36,674 nucleotides of DNA, taken from positions 777 through 37,450 of the forward strand of contig NZ_WQPN01000098.1 of NCBI RefSeq assembly GCF_018785315.1, given 5' to 3'. The position numbers and the translations under genes are program-made. This DNA comes from Clostridium sp. MCC353. Its GTDB lineage: Bacteria; Bacillota; Clostridia; Lachnospirales; Lachnospiraceae. Positions 32,137 to 36,674 of the stretch are shown in pieces. A model generated the notes under the pieces. That model ran no database searches. It was not told the origin of the DNA and saw only the letters and a program-made list of their open reading frames with translations. Position 1 is the first letter of the stretch. Every line of letters begins with the position of its first letter.

Positions 32137-33810
32137 ATGGAGAAAGAAAAAATTCCCCAGGAACTGATTATTCCTGCATCAGAACACCCAAAGGCATATG
32201 AACCTACCGTTTTAGTCCTTAACGTAGTCATGTGTGCTCTTGGCGCCATTATCGGATTGGAGTTGATTGTAAGAACCGGTGTTACTCCTAATACTTCGAT
32301 TGTAGGTGCGCTGTTCGCAATTCTGATTTCCAGAATCCCGATTACGCTTCTTAAAAAATACAGAAGTGTACATAGGCAGAACCTGATTCAAACAGCAATT
32401 TCCGGCGCTACCTTCTCTGCTGCCAACTGTTTGATTCTTCCAATCGGTATCCCTGTTGTTATGGGGAAACCTGAACTGATGTTCCCTATGCTGATCGGTG
32501 TATTTTTAGCTACCTGCATCGACGCTACTATCCTTTACAAAACCTTTGATTCAGAGATGTATCCGGCAGAAGGTGCATGGCCTCCCGGAGTAGCTGCCGC
32601 CCAATCCATTCTCGCAGTTGTTGAAAAAGGACGGAAAGCTTTCCTTTTAATCATTGGTATTGCAATTGGCTGGATTGGAAAGATAGCCGGTATTCCTACA
32701 GACCTTCTTGGTGTTTCCTGGTTCGGCGACTTCTTTGCTATGTTAGCTCTTGGCGTTGGATCTATCATCATCGGAGTTATCAAGACAAACAGTATTTCAC
32801 TTTCTCTGTTTGGACATACGGCAACATTGGCAAGCAATCTCTTCGGAGCAGAATTTGTATTCAGTGATTATGCAATGATTAATTACATGCCCCATGGAGT
32901 TATGATCGGAGCAGGCGCCGTATCCCTTCTTCAGTGCGCACGCATGCTGTTTAAGAAAAGCGGTAATGATGATACGGCTGCAGGCAAATTTACAAGCAGT
33001 ATGGTTGTTTTAAAGAAAACATTGGGCCTTGGCTTCGTAGCCTATATGGCAGTAGCCCTTCTCCTGGCTGTGATCTGCGGTATTATTTCTGATATGAGCG
33101 TTGGAATGTTCATTGTATGGCTGATTTTCGCAGCCTTTGCCGCACTTTCATCAGAATTAATCGTTGGTATTTCCGCCATGTATTCCGGATGGTTCCCGGG
33201 ATTTGCAACAGCCCTTATTTTCCTGATCGTTGGTATGCTTTTAGGCTTCCCGCCTTTAGCTTTAGCTGTATTAGTCGGTTTTACATCAGCTACAGGCCCT
33301 GCATTCTCCGATATGGCATATGATTTAAAATGCGGCTATATCCTGAGAGGTTCAGGCCAATACCCCGAGCTAGAAAAAGAGGGAAGAAAACAGCAGTATT
33401 ACGCTGAAATGATGTCATTTGTCATCGCATTCCTCATGGTTGCATTCCTTGCTACCAAGTATTTTGACCAGGGCTTATTCGCACCTGTCAGCAAGACATT
33501 TGCTACCACCATCGATGCAGGCACCAACACTGAAGTTGCAAAATGGCTTCTCATCTGGGCAATCCCAGGAGCCATCATTCAGTTAATCGGCGGTAACAGA
33601 CAGATCGGTATCCTGTTTGCAACAGGTCTGCTGGTTGGAACTACCATGAATGGTGTAACCATTATCGTCGGCCTTATCATCCGCTATATCGCAGTGAAAC
33701 GCAATAAAGCGAATGAGCAGATCCTCAACATCCTGGGCGCCGGTGCTTTGGCCGGAGCCGCAGTATACAGTTTCTTTACAGCCACGCTGGGATTGGCGAA
33801 GAAGAAATAA
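32137..33810 (+). CDS. OPT (oligopeptide/YSL) family transporter
   Basis: A 557-residue integral membrane protein with about 14-16 hydrophobic helices. Family features include AEGAWPPG (about 148-155), the SELIVGISAMYSGWFPG and TSATGPAFSDMAYDLKCGYILRG stretches, and the C-terminal GNRQIGILFATGLL block. OPT members move oligopeptides or metal chelates with protons. AAGGAGAG precedes the ATG at 32137. The divergent placement next to DUF1177/AroM/aminopeptidase/racemase genes suggests it imports their substrate. No C-terminal or N-terminal extra domain is seen. Confidence 0.9.
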   Translation: MEKEKIPQELIIPASEHPKAYEPTVLVLNVVMCALGAIIGLELIVRTGVTPNTSIVGALFAILISRIPITLLKKYRSVHRQNLIQTAISGATFSAANCLILPIGIPVVMGKPELMFPMLIGVFLATCIDATILYKTFDSEMYPAEGAWPPGVAAAQSILAVVEKGRKAFLLIIGIAIGWIGKIAGIPTDLLGVSWFGDFFAMLALGVGSIIIGVIKTNSISLSLFGHTATLASNLFGAEFVFSDYAMINYMPHGVMIGAGAVSLLQCARMLFKKSGNDDTAAGKFTSSMVVLKKTLGLGFVAYMAVALLLAVICGIISDMSVGMFIVWLIFAAFAALSSELIVGISAMYSGWFPGFATALIFLIVGMLLGFPPLALAVLVGFTSATGPAFSDMAYDLKCGYILRGSGQYPELEKEGRKQQYYAEMMSFVIAFLMVAFLATKYFDQGLFAPVSKTFATTIDAGTNTEVAKWLLIWAIPGAIIQLIGGNRQIGILFATGLLVGTTMNGVTIIVGLIIRYIAVKRNKANEQILNILGAGALAGAAVYSFFTATLGLAKKK

Positions 33811-33826
33811 CAGTTATCAACTACAT

Positions 33827-33868
33827 AAAAAGGGCCGCCGCAGCGTTTTCTTACTGCGTCGGCCTTTT
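33827..33868. terminator. Bidirectional intrinsic terminator
   Basis: The arm 33827-33843 (AAAAAGGGCCGCCGCAG) pairs with 33854-33868 (CTGCGTCGGCCTTTT) with small bulges. It is shared by the convergent OPT and AEC genes. Confidence 0.8.
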
Positions 33869-33871
33869 CCT

Positions 33872-34810
33872 CTATCTGATCCAGGATGTGATAAGAAAAA
33901 TCAACGGAATTGTACCCATACAGCTTATGGTAGTCACAAATACCGCCGTAGATGCGTATCCTTCATCCAGTCCGTACTGCTTCGCAATCATACTGGAGGT
34001 TGTCATAGACGGCGCTCCTGCAATCAGCATCAGTATCAGGCTTTCCGTCAAAGGAAGAAACTGTGAAGATATTAAAAATACAGCCGCCGGAATAAGAACC
34101 AGTTTAGTTCCTACAATCATGGAAATACTCCTGATCTCCGACACCCCCGGCTTTTTCAAAAAACAGATTGTACACCCCAGATAAACCAACCCCATGCTGT
34201 AACTGACGCTTCCTACCGAATCGATCACATATACAAATGGCTCCGGCAAAACGATATTCAGGGAATTGATGATGAGGGCACAAAATATGGATATCAAAAT
34301 AGGATTCAGCAGCTTTTTTCCAAGTTCTTTAAAAGATCCCGCCTTGCCTCTCGTAAAAAGGGTCAGCCCAAGCGTCCACACCACTACGGTATCCACAGCG
34401 GAACAGACCGGAATATACTGCCTGTCGGACGCCTCTGTAAACAGCGCCATAATGAGGGGGATCACTACAAACCCATAATTGCCTCCCACCATACACCCCT
34501 GATGGACACAAGCCGTAAGCGGAGGAAGACTAGCCAAACGGCTGCATAGGATTCCAACTGCCGCCATCAGAAAGTACGTGCCCACCTGCCAGATCACCAC
34601 CCTGTGATATTCAGCCAGTCCCGCAAATGTGGTCTTATTTTCATAAAGAAGTGAAACAGTAAGGCACGGAAGCACCAGCTTAATCAGGAGCCCGGAAATG
34701 GAAGATAAACTGCATTCCTTCACAATTCCCAATTTTGAGACCGTGTACCCCATTAAAATCAGTATTAAAAAACTCAGCAATTTGGGAAATATGATAAAAA
34801 AATAATCCAT
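33872..34810 (-). CDS. AEC-family transporter (auxin efflux carrier-like)
   Basis: A 312-residue membrane protein with ten predicted helices in two inverted halves. The VLPCLTVSLL segment in the N-terminal half and the GAPSMTTSSMIAKQYG segment in the second half are typical of bacterial AEC carriers. In bacteria these move organic acids such as malate or malonate, or unknown compounds. AAGGAGAAC precedes the ATG at 34810. It is monocistronic, converging on the OPT gene with a shared terminator. The cargo cannot be assigned. Confidence 0.9.
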   Translation of the reverse strand: MDYFFIIFPKLLSFLILILMGYTVSKLGIVKECSLSSISGLLIKLVLPCLTVSLLYENKTTFAGLAEYHRVVIWQVGTYFLMAAVGILCSRLASLPPLTACVHQGCMVGGNYGFVVIPLIMALFTEASDRQYIPVCSAVDTVVVWTLGLTLFTRGKAGSFKELGKKLLNPILISIFCALIINSLNIVLPEPFVYVIDSVGSVSYSMGLVYLGCTICFLKKPGVSEIRSISMIVGTKLVLIPAAVFLISSQFLPLTESLILMLIAGAPSMTTSSMIAKQYGLDEGYASTAVFVTTISCMGTIPLIFLITSWIR

Positions 34811-34883
34811 CCCGGCTGTTCTCCTTTTATTCCTGTCAATATTTTAAATCGTTTAACCGCCCAGGACATGTTTTCCCCTATCC

Positions 34884-34912
34884 TGAACTATTACTTTCAA
34901 TTTTAATACAAT
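34884..34912 (+). promoter_or_regulatory. Probable promoter of the nitroreductase gene
   Basis: TGAACT (34884-34889) and TACAAT (34907-34912) have a 17-nt spacer. The -35 is weak. Confidence 0.45.
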
Positions 34913-34944
34913 TCTGTAAATGAGCAAGAACTATTTATTTTTTA

Positions 34945-34978
34945 TGAATGCCGGAACATTTATTTCTCCGGTCATTCA
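34945..34978 (+). promoter_or_regulatory. Leader hairpin just upstream of the nitroreductase ribosome binding site
   Basis: TGAATGCCGGA (34945-34955) pairs with TCCGGTCATTCA (34967-34978) with one bulged base. There is no T-run, so it is not a terminator. It ends immediately before AGGAAAGGA and could affect translation or mRNA stability. Confidence 0.4.
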
Positions 34979-34993
34979 GGAAAGGAACTGCAT

Positions 34994-35530
34994 ATGGATG
35001 TATCAGAAGCAATTAAACTGCGGCGGAGTATCCGCTCATTTGACAGCCGCCCCATCCCCCGTGACCTGCTGTTAAAATTGGCGGAAGCGGGAAGGCTGGC
35101 CCCCAGCGCCAGCAATCTTCAGGCCTGGAAATTCTTTTTCCTGACCGATCCTGATCTGGTCCGCAAAGTGGACCTTTTCAGCCCCGGCCTCAGCGGCAGG
35201 CCGCCCGTAATCCTGGCCGTCTGTTCCGACATGGACTACGCCTTAAAACACGGTTCCCCCAACTCAGAAGTCTACGGCTGCATGATGGACGCCTCCATGG
35301 CAGCGGAAAACATCATGCTGGAAGCCGTGGAACTGGGTCTCGGCACCTGTGCCATTAAATCCTATAACGCGGCGGCAGTCAAAAAACTGCTGAAACTGCC
35401 GGAATATTACCGTCTGGAACTTCTCATCTCCATCGGCTATCCCCAGAGCGAACCCAGAACCGCCCGCCGGAAGTCCCTGGAAGAGATCGTACATTTTAAC
35501 GCATGGGAGGATAACAATGAATCAGAATGA
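34994..35530 (+). CDS. Nitroreductase-family FMN oxidoreductase
   Basis: A 178-residue cytoplasmic flavoprotein. The FMN phosphate motif RRSIR (10-14), followed by LAPSASNLQAWKF (about 35-47), and the C-terminal ELGLGTCAI and LLISIGYPQ blocks define the family. It is a short, minimal member. It uses NAD(P)H to reduce an unknown substrate (nitro-compounds, quinones or flavin are common). AAGGAACTGC precedes the ATG. Its end overlaps the next gene by 14 nt, indicating translational coupling with that small protein. Confidence 0.92.
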   Translation: MDVSEAIKLRRSIRSFDSRPIPRDLLLKLAEAGRLAPSASNLQAWKFFFLTDPDLVRKVDLFSPGLSGRPPVILAVCSDMDYALKHGSPNSEVYGCMMDASMAAENIMLEAVELGLGTCAIKSYNAAAVKKLLKLPEYYRLELLISIGYPQSEPRTARRKSLEEIVHFNAWEDNNESE

Positions 35531-35789
35531 TTATTTTGAACTGCTGGTTTACATGATAACCAGCGCCGCCGGATTAGAAGGCGAACCCAGAATCTACGGC
35601 CCTCTCCGCATGATCGAGGCATCCCAGAGGCTGTGCCGCCTGATGCTGGCAGAAAACCCTGAAAACCAGGATTTAAAAGAACTGGTTGAGATTATCGAAA
35701 GTGGAAAAGGCAAAACCATGTCCGACGAAAAGGCCTTTTATCAAATGCTCCAGGATGCGGCAGCGAAACTGGTGGATTTTGTAAATTGA
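35517..35789 (+). CDS. Small conserved-looking protein coupled to nitroreductase (possibly DUF6092-like)
   Basis: A 90-residue, mostly helical cytoplasmic protein with no signal peptide or membrane segment. The YMITSAAGLEGEPRIYGPLRMIEASQRL stretch recalls DUF6092-type small proteins; this assignment is from memory and tentative. GGGAGGATAAC within the end of the nitroreductase gene serves as the ribosome binding site for the ATG at 35517, and the genes overlap by 14 nt. A partner or chaperone role for the flavoenzyme is possible but not shown by the sequence. Confidence 0.75.
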   Translation: MNQNDYFELLVYMITSAAGLEGEPRIYGPLRMIEASQRLCRLMLAENPENQDLKELVEIIESGKGKTMSDEKAFYQMLQDAAAKLVDFVN

Positions 35790-35809
35790 GATTTAGGTGA
35801 GAAAGTTAC

Positions 35810-36161
35810 GCAGGAGAGTGGGACGAGGGAACGGAGGTGGAATTGGATGTTTGGAGGCGGCCAGGGGGAGCGGAATCCGTCGGTGATGAAAACCGGCTTC
35901 CAACCGTAAGTGAAACTAAGACTCCAGGGATGAAAAAAGACGGTCCGATGCCCATTCACGGTAAACTCTTTATGGGACTTTACCGTTCAGTGGGCATCTC
36001 AGAAACTGATTTGGTTTTCAGTTTCTGCCCGTCTTTTTCCATCCCTGGAGCCTAAGTTTCACTAACGGTTTCCAGATGGCTTTCATCACCGACGGATTCC
36101 GTTCCCCTGGCCGCCTCCAAACATCCAATTCCACCTCCGTTCCCTCGTCCCACTCTCCTGC
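35810..36161. repeat. 352-nt inverted repeat with forked tip
   Basis: The outermost 58 nt (35810-35867) are an exact reverse complement of 36104-36161. Imperfect pairing continues inward to about 35942 and 36030. The centre folds into two separate hairpins: GATGCCCA/TGGGCATC (35947-35998) and AGAAACTGA/TCAGTTTCT (36001-36026). The predicted shape is a long stem with two branches. No convincing gene lies inside. It could be a fold-back mobile element or an expressed structured RNA. Confidence 0.85.
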
Positions 36162-36332
36162 TGGTATTCTCTGGCTAAAGTAATTAAAAGCAAATTTAAC
36201 ATAAAGGGTGACATAAAGGGTGAAGGCATTTTCGAAAATGGCTTCGCCTTTTTATGTAAATCCCCACACCATTTAACATCAACCCTCAAGGCATTTTCGA
36301 AAATGCCTTGACGCTTTACTGTTAATCCCCAG
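36157..36332. repeat. Direct repeat unit 1 carrying two family 1 hairpins (copy C)
   Basis: The unit runs from TCCTGCTGGT through GGCTAAAGTAATTAAAAGCA and ends near CTGTTAATCCCCA. It holds a hairpin at 36211-36257 (ACATAAAGGGTGAAGGCATT... with TTTTTATGT) and another at 36272-36326 (core AAGGCATTTTCGAAAATGCC). A 12-bp tandem duplication ACATAAAGGGTG occurs at 36199-36222. It is repeated at 36508-36674. Between the units (36333-36507) nothing is recognised. Confidence 0.8.
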
Positions 36333-36507
36333 GTCAGTTACATAAAATATCTATGCCATAATCTGCACAAAACACCAAACAACGCCTCAATCAAACATGT
36401 CTTTGCTTTTTCTACACTCCTTCTCCAAATCTTTATTTATCCTTTATCAGACCAGTACACAGCCATGAATCCTGGGAATGGGGACGGACGGGGGTGGAGG
36501 CCCGCTT

Positions 36508-36674
36508 TCCTGCTGGTTTTTCTTTGGCTAAAGTAATTAAAAGCAAATTTTACATAAAGGGGGAAGGTATTTTCGAAAATGGCTTCGCCTTTTTATGTAA
36601 ATCCCCACACCATTTAACATCAACCCTGAAGGCATTTTCGAAAATGCCTTGGCCTTTTACTGTTAATCCCCACC
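36508..36674. repeat. Direct repeat unit 2 (family 1 copy D), reaches the window edge
   Basis: Nearly identical to 36157-36332 but without the 12-bp duplication and with a few substitutions, such as AAGGTATTTT for AAGGCATTTT. It is cut by the end of the window. Confidence 0.8.

Noticed and set aside
35837-36055. Short plus-strand frame inside the long inverted repeat
   Set aside because: The frame is a by-product of the palindromic arms. No ribosome binding site or domain was found.
36086-36289. Short minus-strand frame spanning the repeat junction
   Set aside because: It covers two different repeat types and lacks a start signal.
36157-36674. Possible CRISPR array or retron msr-msd in the repeat nest
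   Set aside because: The units are about 165 nt, palindromic and only two, without regular spacers or cas genes. No reverse transcriptase lies nearby.

Overview
The window reads as chromosomal DNA of an anaerobic gut-type Firmicute, most likely a Lachnospiraceae member (Enterocloster/Lachnoclostridium-like). Grounds: AGGAGG-type ribosome binding sites throughout, choline/cell-wall-binding repeats, a dockerin-bearing M60 mucinase-type protease, a large pentoside-use locus, and moderate GC with AT-rich promoters. The species call is inference. No tRNA, rRNA, CRISPR array, transposase or phage gene was seen.

Layout. (1) 1-600: a short PII-like (cyclic-di-AMP receptor family) gene and a shared terminator. 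(2) 606-7077, minus strand: a surface operon made of a 26-codon leader ORF, a 1767-residue secreted M60-like metalloprotease with a dockerin, and a small secreted protein with a possible cohesin-like domain plus cell-wall-binding repeats. (3) 7015-7468: promoter plus two structured repeats. (4) 7469-11247, minus: M20 peptidase, YfcC-type carrier and an AraC/GyrI regulator, preceded by a leader terminator. (5) 11345-25093: a 13.5-kb pentose locus on the minus strand (xylulokinase, DUF4867 protein, fucose-isomerase-fold isomerase, CUT1 ABC transporter, GH43, GH3, sugar-acid dehydratase, DapA-family aldolase), with a divergent LacI-family regulator (25133-26158). (6) 26153-28577: a 99-nt perfect hairpin, a Na/Pi cotransporter with a candidate Pho box, and an AT-rich zinc-ribbon membrane protein. 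(7) 28599-33810: a poorly described cluster of DUF1177, AroM, M29-like aminopeptidase and Asp/Glu racemase-fold genes, divergent from an OPT-family transporter. (8) 33872-35789: an AEC transporter, and a nitroreductase overlapping a small conserved-looking gene. (9) 35790-36674: a gene-free repeat nest with a 352-nt inverted repeat and two direct repeats.

How the parts work together. In the pentose locus, GH43 and GH3 enzymes should cut xylo-/arabino-oligosaccharides brought in by the CUT1 importer. The isomerase and xylulokinase would feed the pentose phosphate route. The dehydratase and aldolase would split a pentonate into pyruvate and an aldehyde. The M60/scaffold pair suggests host glycoprotein attack at the cell surface. 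The DUF1177 cluster looks like uptake plus cytoplasmic processing of a peptide or amino-acid-derived compound whose identity is unknown.

Two families of palindromic repeats are spread between genes. Several copies lie directly at stop codons.
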